Shown here one piece after another: positions 18,925-26,762 of a stretch of 64,000 nt of DNA. Under the pieces are notes generated by a model. It searched no databases and was not told the origin of the DNA. It worked only from the letters and a program-made list of their open reading frames with translations. The stretch's first letter is position 1, and each line of letters opens with the position of its first letter. Source of the stretch: JAWOLE01 sp963815655 (lineage in GTDB: Bacteria > Acidobacteriota > Thermoanaerobaculia > UBA5066 > Gp7-AA6); assembly GCA_963815655.1 (NCBI GenBank), contig CAWFHK010000001.1, forward strand, positions 868,001 to 932,000, read 5' to 3'. The position numbers and the translations under genes were made by a program.

Positions 18925-19587
18925 ATGAAACGCTTCGTGCTTTCGATCCTGGCGGCCAGTGTCGCGGCGGCCATGGCGGCTCAGACATCGGCTCCTCCAT
19001 CGTCCTCGCCGGCGTCGCCCTCGGGGCCGGCCGCGTCGGGGATCGCCATCATCGACGCCCAGAAGCTGGCGCTGGAGTCCGCCCCGGGCAAGGAGGCCTA
19101 CGGCCGCCTTCAGAAGCTCTCGGCCCAGAAGAAAGAGGAGCTCGACAAGGTGGAGAAGGAGGCGCGGGATCTCGTCCAGAAGCTCTCCGATCAGGGGTCC
19201 TCGATGCCGGCGGACAAGCTCGAGGCGCTCCAGAAGCAGGCCGACGACAAGCAGAAGACCTGGAAGCGGATGCAGGAAGACGCCCAGAAGGACCTGCAGG
19301 AGGCCGAGCGCAAGGAGATGTCCGCCCTGGAGACCCGCATCGGCCCGATCGTGAAGGAGTACTTCAAGGAGAGGCGCTTCGCGCTCGTGCTCGATTCCCG
19401 CGCCGGCATCATGTATGCGGACGACGCGATCAACGTGACCGATGAGGTCCTGAAGCGGATCAACACGAGCGTGGCCCTTCCGCAGGCGAAGAACGCCGAG
19501 GCCCCGAAAGCGCCGTCGGGAGCGCCGGCGCAGAAGCCGGCGGCACCGTCCGCCAGGCCGTCCCCCGTCCCGAAGAAGCCGGCATAG
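18925..19587 (+). CDS. skp: Periplasmic chaperone Skp/OmpH
   Basis: 220 residues, with a signal peptide (about 1-20, AAAMAAQ), a short N-terminal strand IAIIDAQKLALES, a long charged coiled coil (about 55-135) and the closing FALVLDSRAGIMYAD segment, the Skp/OmpH pattern. A Pro/Ala/Lys-rich C-terminal tail of about 35 residues is longer than usual. Skp shields unfolded outer membrane proteins on their way to BamA, encoded immediately upstream. AAAGGAG precedes the ATG. Confidence 0.92.
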   Translation: MKRFVLSILAASVAAAMAAQTSAPPSSSPASPSGPAASGIAIIDAQKLALESAPGKEAYGRLQKLSAQKKEELDKVEKEARDLVQKLSDQGSSMPADKLEALQKQADDKQKTWKRMQEDAQKDLQEAERKEMSALETRIGPIVKEYFKERRFALVLDSRAGIMYADDAINVTDEVLKRINTSVALPQAKNAEAPKAPSGAPAQKPAAPSARPSPVPKKPA

Positions 19588-19642
19588 CCGGCATAGCCGG
19601 ACGCCCGGCGACGGCCGCCGCCGCGCCGCCGGCCGGCTCGGG

Positions 19643-19648
19643 TACTAT
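19643..19648 (+). promoter_or_regulatory. -10 box, leaderless promoter of lpxD
   Basis: TACTAT, 9 nt before GTG 19658, no Shine-Dalgarno. It would give lpxD-fabZ-lpxA their own promoter apart from bamA-skp. Confidence 0.45.
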
Positions 19649-19657
19649 CCGTCCCCG

Positions 19658-20779
19658 GTGAAAGCGACAAGAGCTCTCCGCGCCGCCCCCGGGCGCCGCG
19701 GATCGCGAAAGGCGGCCCCGGGCGGCTCCTTCACCCTCGCCCAGCTGGCCAGGGCCGTCGGCGGCCGCGCCTGCGGCGACGTCTCGCTTCGCCTCTCCGG
19801 CATCCAGACCCTGGATCGGGCGGGGCCCCGGGACCTGTCCTGGGTGGCCGACCGCCGCCGCGCCCGCGACGCGGGCAAGAGCCGCGCCGGCGCGCTCCTC
19901 GTCGCTTCGGAAAAGGAATCCGCCGGCAAGCCGGCGGTGGTCGTCGCCTCGCCGACGCTCGCGCTCGCCGTGTGGATGGATCTCTTCCTGCCCGGTCCGC
20001 CGGCCCGGCGGGGGGTCTCGAAGAGAGCGCACGTTCACTCCGCGGCCTCTCTCGGTCGGGGCGTCTCCGTGGCCGCGGGCGCGACGGTCGAGTCGGGAGC
20101 GGTCGTCGGCGCACGCACGGTTCTTTCCCCGGGGTCGTTCGTCGGGCGGGACGCCGTCCTCGGAGAGGACTGTTATCTCCATCCCAACGCCGCCGTCCTC
20201 GAGCGGTGCTCGATCGGCGACCGCTGCGTCCTGCAGGCCGGCGCCATCGTGGGATCGGACGGTTTCGGCTACGTCTGGGACGGGTCGCGGCATCGCAAGA
20301 TCCCTCAGAAGGGGATCGTGCGGGTGGAGGACGACGTCGAGATCGGCGCCAACAGCGCGATCGATCGCGCGACGCTCGGGGAGACGGTCATCGGCCGCGG
20401 GACCAAGATCGACAACCTGGTCCAGGTGGGGCACAACGTCGTCCTGGGCGAGGACTCGATCCTCTGCGGGCAGGTGGGGATCGCCGGCTCGTCGCGCCTG
20501 GGTCGCCGGGTGACGCTGGCCGGCCAGGTGGGCGTCGGCGACCACATCACGATCGGCGACGGGACGACCGTGACGGGCCAGGCCGGAGTGACCGGAGACC
20601 TGCCGGCGGGGGGGGTCTTCTCGGGGATGCCGGCGGCCCCCCACCGGGAGTTCCTGCGGAGGGCCGCGCTCGTCGCGCGCCTGCCGGAGCTCGCGCGCCG
20701 CATGGAAGACGTCGAGAGAGATCTCGCGGGCCGCCGCGAAGGAGAGAAGCCGTGGAAATCCGAATCGCCGAAATCCTGA
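19658..20779 (+). CDS. lpxD: UDP-3-O-acyl-glucosamine N-acyltransferase
   Basis: 373 residues with an N-terminal LpxD uridine-binding domain (about 25-115, IQTLDRAGPRDLSWVAD) and a left-handed beta-helix of hexapeptide repeats (about 120-320), including the FGYVWDGSRHRKIPQKG loop and VQVGHNVVLGED with the catalytic His. It adds the second N-linked acyl chain in lipid A synthesis. The GTG start follows a leaderless-type -10 box; its 3' end overlaps fabZ by 28 nt. Confidence 0.93.
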   Translation: MKATRALRAAPGRRGSRKAAPGGSFTLAQLARAVGGRACGDVSLRLSGIQTLDRAGPRDLSWVADRRRARDAGKSRAGALLVASEKESAGKPAVVVASPTLALAVWMDLFLPGPPARRGVSKRAHVHSAASLGRGVSVAAGATVESGAVVGARTVLSPGSFVGRDAVLGEDCYLHPNAAVLERCSIGDRCVLQAGAIVGSDGFGYVWDGSRHRKIPQKGIVRVEDDVEIGANSAIDRATLGETVIGRGTKIDNLVQVGHNVVLGEDSILCGQVGIAGSSRLGRRVTLAGQVGVGDHITIGDGTTVTGQAGVTGDLPAGGVFSGMPAAPHREFLRRAALVARLPELARRMEDVERDLAGRREGEKPWKSESPKS

Positions 20780-21189
20780 AGATCCTCCCGCACCGCTACC
20801 CGTTCCTCCTCGTGGATCGGATCCTCGAGATCGAGAAGGGGAAGCGCATCGTGGGAATCAAGAACGTGACGTTCAACGAGGAGTTCTTCCAGGGACACTT
20901 CCCCGGCAACCCGGTCATGCCGGGAGTCCTCATCGTGGAAGCGATGGCCCAGGTCGCCGCGATCGGCCTCCTCGGCGTGGTCCCGGAACACGAGAAGAAG
21001 CTCCTGTACCTGTCGGCGGTGGACCGATGCAAGTTTCGCCGGCCCGTCCTTCCGGGCGACCAGCTCCGCATCGAGGCGCAGATTCTCAACTTGAAGACGC
21101 GGGTCTGCAAGTGCCGGGCGGTCGCGACGGTCGAGGGCGCGGTCTGCGCCGAGGCGGAGCTGCTCTCGACTCTCGTGGATCGGCCATGA
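20752..21189 (+). CDS. fabZ: 3-hydroxyacyl-[ACP] dehydratase FabZ
   Basis: 145 residues, full length. It begins with the typical ILKILPHRYPFLLVDRI block containing the catalytic His, continues with FFQGHFPGNPVMPGVLIVEAMAQ, which holds the hot-dog helix and catalytic Glu, and ends in the expected strands. FabZ dehydrates hydroxyacyl-ACP and competes with LpxA and LpxD for the same substrate, which explains the linkage. The start is GTG 20752, fixed by a near-perfect AAGGAGAG at 20739-20746 inside lpxD. Confidence 0.94.
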   Translation: MEIRIAEILKILPHRYPFLLVDRILEIEKGKRIVGIKNVTFNEEFFQGHFPGNPVMPGVLIVEAMAQVAAIGLLGVVPEHEKKLLYLSAVDRCKFRRPVLPGDQLRIEAQILNLKTRVCKCRAVATVEGAVCAEAELLSTLVDRP

Positions 21190-21965
21190 CGGCGTCGGTT
21201 CATCCCACGGCGGTCGTCTCGCCGGAGGCGCGCCTCTCCGAGGGGGTCGAGATCGGCCCCTACGCGGTCGTCGGAGCCGGCGTCGCGATCGGCGCGGGGA
21301 CCCGGATCGGCGCGCACGCCTCGATCGAGGGACCGACGGTCCTGGGCGAGGAGAACCGGGTCTTCCCGCACGCGGTCCTCGGCTTCGACCCCCAGGACCT
21401 CAAGTACCACGGCGAGAAGACGCGACTGACTGTCGGCTCCCGCAACGTGTTCCGGGAGTTCTCGACGGTCCACCGCGGGACGGTCACGGGGCACAGCGAG
21501 ACGGTGATCGGCGACAACAACTACTTCATGTCGTACAGCCACGTGGCCCACGACTGCCGTATCGGGTCGTTCACGGTTTTCGCCAACTCCGCCTCGCTCG
21601 CGGGGCACGTGGACGTGGGGGACCGCGTCGTGCTGGGGGCGTTCGTGGGAGCCCACCAGTTCACGCGGATCGGGCGGTACGCGTTCGCCGGCGCCTACGC
21701 GCAGCTGCGCCAGGACGTGCTGCCGTTCTGCAAGACCGACGGCATCGAGGCCAGGACCTACGGATTGAACCGCATCGGCCTCCAGCGCCTCGGATTCTCG
21801 GAGGAGAGGCTCAAGGGGCTGGAGCGCGCCTACCGCCTGTTGATCAAGTCGAAGCTCAACACGACGCAGGCCCTCGAGCGGATCGAAGCCGAGCTGCCCG
21901 GCCAGGAAGACGTCGCCTATCTCGTCCGGTTCATCAGGGAGAGCAAGCGGGGCTTCCACCGGTGA
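21186..21965 (+). CDS. lpxA: UDP-N-acetylglucosamine O-acyltransferase
   Basis: 259 residues with hexapeptide-repeat beta-helix (about 1-185), the catalytic-His region SYSHVAHDCRIG, and the helical C-terminal domain (GLNRIGLQRLGFSEERL). It starts lipid A synthesis by acylating UDP-GlcNAc. ATG overlaps the fabZ stop (ATGA). The TGA stop lies at the head of repeat R8. Confidence 0.94.
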   Translation: MTASVHPTAVVSPEARLSEGVEIGPYAVVGAGVAIGAGTRIGAHASIEGPTVLGEENRVFPHAVLGFDPQDLKYHGEKTRLTVGSRNVFREFSTVHRGTVTGHSETVIGDNNYFMSYSHVAHDCRIGSFTVFANSASLAGHVDVGDRVVLGAFVGAHQFTRIGRYAFAGAYAQLRQDVLPFCKTDGIEARTYGLNRIGLQRLGFSEERLKGLERAYRLLIKSKLNTTQALERIEAELPGQEDVAYLVRFIRESKRGFHR

Positions 21966-22110
21966 AATCGGGTGATCTGCGATCGGGTGATCGGGCGATG
22001 GAAGAACCGGGTGATCTGCGATCGGAGGATCGAGTGTTTGATCCGATCACCCGATGGCCCGATCACCCGATCACCCGATTCCCATGACCCGATCACCGGA
22101 TCACCCGATT
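21963..22110. repeat. Inverted repeat R8 (GATCGGGT / GATCACCC words)
   Basis: Left arm about 21966-22034 repeats ATCGGGTGATC-type words; right arm about 22040-22110 repeats GATCACCC with an 8-nt period, the reverse complement. It begins at the lpxA TGA and continues past the ATG at 22084 into the next coding sequence, where it encodes the first residues. At 148 nt it is the longest element of its kind in the window next to R16 and R18. Confidence 0.82.
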
Positions 22111-23055
22111 CGTCTGGCCGTGGTGGGAGTCGGCCACCTCGGGCGGCACCACGCGCGGGTCGCGGCGTCGCTCCCGGGCGTGACCCTGGTGGGGATCCAC
22201 GACCACAATCCCGAGCGCGCGAGGGAGGTTGCGGGGGAGTTCGGCCTGCGGATCCTGCCGGGCCTCGAGGCGGTGGCAGGGGAGGCGGAGGCGGCGATCG
22301 TCGCGACGCCGACGGTGAGCCACGCGGAGGTCTCCTCCTTCCTCCTGGAGCGGGGCCTGGACGTCCTGGTCGAGAAGCCCATCACGGCGACCCTCCGGGA
22401 GGCGGACGCTCTGCTGGCGCTTGCCCGGGAGAAGGGGCGCATCGTGCAGGTGGGCCACATCGAGCGCTACAACCCCGCCGTCGAGGCGGCGCTCTCCGTC
22501 GTCCGCTCGCCGCTTTTCATCGAGGTCCACCGTCTCGGCACCTTCACCCGCCGGAGCCTGGACGTGGACGTCGTGCTCGATCTGATGATCCACGACCTCC
22601 AGATCGTGCAGTCTCTGGTGGGCGGCCGGCCGGTGGAAATCCGGGCCGCGGGGCTCCCCGTGCTGACTCCCCGGCTGGACATCGCCAACGCGCGGATCGC
22701 CTTCGAAGGAGGGTGCGTGGCGAACCTGACCGCTTCGCGGGTCTCCACCCAGAAAGTCCGGAAGCTGCGGGTGTTCGCGCCCGCCCTCTACGTCTCCGTG
22801 GACATGCAGAGCCGCACGGTCAAGGCCTTCCGGCTCTCGCGGGAGAACGGGGAGCCGGAGATCGTCGCGGCCGAGCTGGCCGTCGCGCCGGAGGAGCCGC
22901 TCGCCCGCGAGATCGCCGACTTCGCGCGGGCCTCGCGGCTGCGCCAGGCTCCGCTGGTTCCGGGCGAGGCGGGCCGCGAGGCGCTCGCCCTCGCGCAGGA
23001 GGTCCTGGAGGCGGTCGACCGCCACCGTCTCACGGCCGAAGGAGCCCGGGCATGA
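22084..23055 (+). CDS. Gfo/Idh/MocA-family NAD(P)-dependent oxidoreductase
   Basis: 323 residues. A Rossmann fold begins with LAVVGVGHLGRHHARV (GxGxxG variant), the EKP motif appears as VEKPITAT, and GHIERYNPAV is typical of the subgroup found beside lpxA. It probably oxidises a sugar nucleotide; the GnnA branch oxidises UDP-GlcNAc at C3 for amide-linked lipid A, but no GnnB aminotransferase is present here, so that role is only a possibility. The N-terminus is uncertain: ATG 22084 (or 22054) lies within repeat R8, and residues 2-8 are repeat-encoded. Confidence 0.85.
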   Translation: MTRSPDHPIRLAVVGVGHLGRHHARVAASLPGVTLVGIHDHNPERAREVAGEFGLRILPGLEAVAGEAEAAIVATPTVSHAEVSSFLLERGLDVLVEKPITATLREADALLALAREKGRIVQVGHIERYNPAVEAALSVVRSPLFIEVHRLGTFTRRSLDVDVVLDLMIHDLQIVQSLVGGRPVEIRAAGLPVLTPRLDIANARIAFEGGCVANLTASRVSTQKVRKLRVFAPALYVSVDMQSRTVKAFRLSRENGEPEIVAAELAVAPEEPLAREIADFARASRLRQAPLVPGEAGREALALAQEVLEAVDRHRLTAEGARA

Positions 23056-23918
23056 CGGCGGGACGGGCGCGCGTCGGCCTGATCGGAGGCAGCGGCGTCT
23101 ACGACCTGGCGGCTCTCGAAGAGCCGCGGGAAGAAAGGCTCGAGACCCCTTTCGGCCCTCCGTCCGATTCCTATTTCACCGGGACTCTCGCGGGCGTTCC
23201 GGTGGCGTTCTTCTCGCGCCACGCCCGAGGACACCGCTACGGACCGTCGGAGATCAACTATCGCGCCAACGTCTGCGGCTTCAAGATGCTCGGCTGCGAC
23301 GCGATCCTGTCGGTGTCGGCGGTCGGGAGCCTGAAGGAGGAGTACGCGCCGCGTCACGCGGTGGTTCCCGATCAGTTCATCGATCGCACGAGGCATCGCC
23401 GAGACACCTTCTTCGGGGAGGGCGTTGCGGCCCACGTCGCCTTCGCGGAGCCGGTGTGCCCGGCCCTTTCCGCCATTCTCGAAACGAGCGCGCGGGAATG
23501 CGGCCTGACCGTTCACCGGGGCGGGATCTACGTCTGCATGGAGGGGCCGCAGTTCTCCACGCGCGCGGAGGCCCTCCTCTACCGCGGCTGGGGGGCGGAC
23601 GTCGTCGGGATGACGAACCTCACGGAGGCGAAGCTCTCCCGCGAGGCGGAGATGTGTTACGCGTCGCTCGCGCTCGTGACCGACTACGACTGCTGGCGGG
23701 ATGCGACGGGCGCGGTCTCGGTCGAGACCATCCTCGAGATCCTCGCGGAGAACGCGCAGGCCGCGCGGCGCAGCCTGCGGCAAGCCGTCCCCCGCGTGGA
23801 GCCCTCCCGGGCCTGCTCCTGCCGCGACGCCCTTCGCCACGCCATTCTGACCGACCCGAAGGCGATCCCCGAAGCGACGAGGGAACGGCTGCGTCCCATC
23901 GCCGGACGGTACCTGTGA
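23052..23918 (+). CDS. mtnP: S-methyl-5'-thioadenosine phosphorylase (PNP/MTAP family)
   Basis: 288 residues. Phosphate and nucleoside-binding blocks are intact: GLIGGSGVYDL, FFSRHARGHRYGPSEINYRAN, and YVCMEGPQFSTRAE...GMTNLTEAKLSREAEMCYA. The GGxYVxMEGPxFST form and TNLTEA tail favour MTAP over purine nucleoside phosphorylase. It splits methylthioadenosine to adenine and methylthioribose-1-phosphate. It overlaps the oxidoreductase (ATGA) and the kinase downstream (GTGA), so the three are one translational unit. Confidence 0.88.
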   Translation: MTAGRARVGLIGGSGVYDLAALEEPREERLETPFGPPSDSYFTGTLAGVPVAFFSRHARGHRYGPSEINYRANVCGFKMLGCDAILSVSAVGSLKEEYAPRHAVVPDQFIDRTRHRRDTFFGEGVAAHVAFAEPVCPALSAILETSARECGLTVHRGGIYVCMEGPQFSTRAEALLYRGWGADVVGMTNLTEAKLSREAEMCYASLALVTDYDCWRDATGAVSVETILEILAENAQAARRSLRQAVPRVEPSRACSCRDALRHAILTDPKAIPEATRERLRPIAGRYL

Positions 23919-24901
23919 AAGAGGGAGCCGCTCGGGTCGTGGTCACGGGGTCCGTGGCCTTCGACTACCTGATGCGGTTTCCCGGGCGGTTCGTCGATCA
24001 CCTGATTCCCGACAGCCTCTCGCGCCTCTCCGTCTCCTTTCTGGTGGACGACATGCGCCGCGTGCCGGGGGGATGCGGCCCGAACATCGCCTACAGCCTG
24101 GCCCTCCTGGGCGAGACGCCGCTGCTCCTCGCGACGGCGGGGAGCGACGCCGCCGCTTACCGCGACCGCCTCGCCGGCGAGGGCGTGGACGTTTCCGGTC
24201 TTGTGCTCCACGAGGACGTCTTCACGGCGTCCTTCTTCGTTTCGACCGACCAGGACCAGAACCAGATCGCGTCCTTCTACACGGGCGCCATGGCCCGCGC
24301 GCGCGACCTCTCGATCGAAGATCTGGATCGCGCCCGGATCGCGCTCGTCGTGGTCTCGCCCAACGACCCGGCCGCCATGGCCCGCTACACGGCTGAGTGC
24401 CGGCTGTCGGGGATCCCGTTCCTCTACGACCCGAGCCAGCAGGTCGCTCGACTCTCGGGCGAGGAATTGCGCGAGGGGCTCGCCGGGGCGGCGATCCTCG
24501 TCGTCAACGACTACGAGTTCGGCATCCTGGCCCACAAGACGCAGTTGTCGCGCGAGGAGCTGGAGGACCGGATCCCGGTGGTCGTCGTGACGCACGGCGC
24601 GCAGGGGTCCACGATCTCCGTCTGCGGAGAGGCGGGCCAGACGGTCCGGCAGACGGTCCCGGCCGCCCGTCCGGAGAAGGAGGAGGTCGATCCGACCGGC
24701 GTCGGAGACGCCTTTCGCGCGGGTCTCATCCGCGGAGTCCGGATCGGGGCTGCCTGGGGCGTGGCCGGACGCATGGGAAGCGTCGCCGCGGTCTACGGGC
24801 TGGAATCCGTCGGCCCCCAGCCGCGCCGCTACACGCGGGACCAGTTCCGCGAAAGGTACGTCCGCAACTTCGGCGACGACCCCGTGTTGGAGAACTTGTG
24901 A
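23915..24901 (+). CDS. PfkB-family kinase, adenosine kinase-like
   Basis: 328 residues of the ribokinase fold: VVVTGSVAFDYLMRFPGRF at the start, the GGCGPNIAYSLALLG block, and the anion-hole DPTGVGDAFRAGLIRG with the catalytic Asp. The long lid-like segment (about 15-45) and pairing with mtnP favour adenosine kinase, which would recover adenosine as AMP. Other nucleoside or sugar specificities cannot be excluded. GTG 23915 overlaps the mtnP stop. The TGA belongs to the first unit of repeat R9. Confidence 0.82.
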   Translation: MKEGAARVVVTGSVAFDYLMRFPGRFVDHLIPDSLSRLSVSFLVDDMRRVPGGCGPNIAYSLALLGETPLLLATAGSDAAAYRDRLAGEGVDVSGLVLHEDVFTASFFVSTDQDQNQIASFYTGAMARARDLSIEDLDRARIALVVVSPNDPAAMARYTAECRLSGIPFLYDPSQQVARLSGEELREGLAGAAILVVNDYEFGILAHKTQLSREELEDRIPVVVVTHGAQGSTISVCGEAGQTVRQTVPAARPEKEEVDPTGVGDAFRAGLIRGVRIGAAWGVAGRMGSVAAVYGLESVGPQPRRYTRDQFRERYVRNFGDDPVLENL

Positions 24902-24976
24902 TCTGTGATTGGTGATTGGGGCCGAAAGTCCGCCCGGTCATCCCAATCACCAATCACAAGTCGCCAATCACAAATC
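24895..24976. repeat. Heptamer inverted repeat R9 (TGGTGAT family)
   Basis: Left arm 24895-24920 reads TTGTGAT, CTGTGAT, TGGTGAT, TGGG and includes the stop codon TGA (24899-24901) of the kinase. Right arm 24942-24976 carries CAATCAC units in 7-nt register. Loop about 21 nt. A -10 box for ribH follows directly. Confidence 0.86.
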
Positions 24977-24984
24977 TTGAGTGT

Positions 24985-24990
24985 TAAGAT
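24985..24990 (+). promoter_or_regulatory. Candidate -10 box before ribH
   Basis: TAAGAT lies just behind repeat R9 and 15 nt before the GTG at 25006 (30 nt before an alternative TTG at 25021). No -35 match. Confidence 0.4.
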
Positions 24991-25005
24991 TCCCCTCCTC
25001 TTTAC

Positions 25006-25527
25006 GTGAGGGACCGATCCTTGAGCAGTCGCCGTGTTCCCCGCCGCGTGGCCCCGGCCTTTGAACCGAAGGCGGTCGAAGGAGATTGCGACGCGTCCGG
25101 TCTGCGGTTCACGGTGATCTGCGCGCGGTGGAATCCGACGATCACGGACGCTCTTCTGCGGAGCGCTCTCCAGGCGCTCGAGCGCCGCGGAGCCGCGGGA
25201 GCCTCCGTCCGGGTCGTGCGCGTGCCCGGCGCGTTCGAGCTCCCGGCCGCGGCGCGCGCCGCTCTTTCCTCGCGCCCTCCGCGCCCCGACGCTCTCATCG
25301 TCCTCGGCGCGATCGTCCGGGGAGAGACCACCCATCACGAGGTTCTCGGCCACGCGGTCGCGGCGGCGCTCGCTTCCCTCTCCGCGGAGACCGGCCACCC
25401 GATCGGATTCGGCCTGCTGACCTGCGAGACGATGGATCAGGCGCGCGCGCGCACCGGCAAGGGCGCCGAGGCGGCCGAGTCCGCCATCGAGATGGCGAAT
25501 CTGAGGCGCCTCCTGGCGGCTCGCTGA
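25006..25527 (+). CDS. ribH: 6,7-dimethyl-8-ribityllumazine synthase
   Basis: 173 residues, with conserved blocks FTVICARWNPTITDALL, VRVPGAFELPAAA, VLGAIVRGETTHHEVL (catalytic His) and GFGLLTCETMDQARARTG. It condenses the pyrimidinedione and butanone-phosphate precursors of riboflavin. The first 30 residues are an Arg-rich extension not seen in most homologues; a TTG at 25021 would shorten it. No FMN riboswitch is visible in the 100-nt leader. nusB follows with a 1-nt overlap, the common ribH-nusB pair. Confidence 0.93.
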   Translation: MRDRSLSSRRVPRRVAPAFEPKAVEGDCDASGLRFTVICARWNPTITDALLRSALQALERRGAAGASVRVVRVPGAFELPAAARAALSSRPPRPDALIVLGAIVRGETTHHEVLGHAVAAALASLSAETGHPIGFGLLTCETMDQARARTGKGAEAAESAIEMANLRRLLAAR

Positions 25528-25949
25528 TGGGGGCCCGGCGCAAGGCGAGGGAGCTCGCCCTTCAGATGCTCTTCGAGAACGACATCGCGGGGACGCGGCC
25601 CGACGAGATGTTCCTTCGTTCCCCCGACCTGCAGAAGGCGCCGGCCGCGCTGCGCGACTTCACGCGGCGGCTCGTCTCCGGGACCCTCGCCAACCGCGAC
25701 GACCTGGACGCCATCATCTCGAAGCAGGCGGCCCACTGGAGACTGGCGCGGATGCCGATCGTGGACCGCAACATCCTCCGCCTCGCCCTCTTCGAGCTCC
25801 TGCACGAGCCCTCGACGCCCCGCCCCGTCGTCATCGACGAGGCGCTGGAGATCGCGAAGCGGTTCTCCACGCCGCGCTCCTCCCAGTTCATCAACGGGAT
25901 CCTGGACGGGGTCCTGAAGGCGCGCAGGGAGGAGGCGCCGCGGGCGTGA
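25527..25949 (+). CDS. nusB: Transcription antitermination factor NusB
   Basis: 140 residues, all-helical: the N-terminal RRKARELALQMLFE and C-terminal NGILDGVLK blocks and MPIVDRNILRLALFEL are typical. NusB with NusE binds boxA RNA to antiterminate rRNA operons. ATG overlaps the ribH stop as TGATG. The 3' end overlaps the next gene (GTGA). Confidence 0.94.
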   Translation: MGARRKARELALQMLFENDIAGTRPDEMFLRSPDLQKAPAALRDFTRRLVSGTLANRDDLDAIISKQAAHWRLARMPIVDRNILRLALFELLHEPSTPRPVVIDEALEIAKRFSTPRSSQFINGILDGVLKARREEAPRA

Positions 25950-26713
25950 GGCCGGCCGTCCTGGTTCTGCTGGCGGCCCTCGCGGCTGGCGCTGCCCGCG
26001 GACAGCAGACGGGCGTCTACCGCGCCGCGGGAGGCGACGCGCGGCTCTTCGACCAGTACGACAACGACGGGTTTTCGCTGGAGGTCGCGGCCGGCGCGCC
26101 GGGATCGACGGAGCTTCGCGTCCGCGTTTCCGATTCCCCCCTGGCGAGCGCCGCTCCTTTTCCGCCGGTGTCGCGCATCGAGCCCGCTCCGCCGGCCGCG
26201 CCGGACCGGGACGCCTTCGCGCGCCGGCTCGCGGCCGGCAGCGTGCGGCAATCCGACGCCGTCCGGCGCATTCTGCTCGGCCTCCTCTCCCGGGTCTCCT
26301 ACGACCCGGACAGGCTGCGCCGCCAGGATCCGGCGGCCGTCTTCGCTTCGGGGCGCGCCTATTGCGTGGGGTTCGCGGAGCTCGCCGTGGACCTCCTGAG
26401 GCGGGCCGGGATCTCCGCGAGGACGGTGCAGGGAATCCTCCGGACCGGGCCGGACGCCGACGGCTACGAGGCCGCGATCGGAGGGGTCTATCACCGGTGG
26501 ATCGAGGTCTACTACCCGGACCGCGGCTACGTCTTTTCCGATCCCTGCTCCTCCGTCAACGGCGTGGACGCGCGCTACGTCCCTTTCGCCAGGCGCGCGT
26601 TCGCCCGCCCGCGCGACCTCAAGCTGAAGTCCATGTCGCTCGAGGGGTCGCTCCACTACGAGCCGGTTTCCATCGGGGCCACGACCGTCCGCGTCCGCGT
26701 ATCCGCTCGGTGA
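25946..26713 (+). CDS. Exported transglutaminase-like (cysteine protease fold) protein
   Basis: 255 residues. A signal peptide (about 1-20) precedes a beta-rich N-terminal part and a transglutaminase-like domain with Cys140 in YCVGFAELAVDLLRRAGI, His in YHRWIEVYYPDRG and Asp in VFSDPCSS, a plausible Cys-His-Asp triad. Such periplasmic proteins act as peptidases or on peptidoglycan-linked peptides; the substrate is unknown. The start GTG 25946 overlaps the nusB stop. Confidence 0.75.
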   Translation: MRPAVLVLLAALAAGAARGQQTGVYRAAGGDARLFDQYDNDGFSLEVAAGAPGSTELRVRVSDSPLASAAPFPPVSRIEPAPPAAPDRDAFARRLAAGSVRQSDAVRRILLGLLSRVSYDPDRLRRQDPAAVFASGRAYCVGFAELAVDLLRRAGISARTVQGILRTGPDADGYEAAIGGVYHRWIEVYYPDRGYVFSDPCSSVNGVDARYVPFARRAFARPRDLKLKSMSLEGSLHYEPVSIGATTVRVRVSAR

Positions 26714-26746
26714 GGAGAGATCGGCGAAGGCCGATTCCCGATCGGG

Positions 26747-26752
26747 TATATT
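26747..26752 (+). promoter_or_regulatory. -10 box of leuS
   Basis: TATATT, 10 nt before ATG 26763, with no Shine-Dalgarno; the leader would be about 3-4 nt. Confidence 0.5.
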
Positions 26753-26762
26753 GCCGGGCTCG

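Noticed and set aside
24985..25005. FMN riboswitch before ribH
   Set aside because: The leader is too short and lacks the conserved RFN-element helices.
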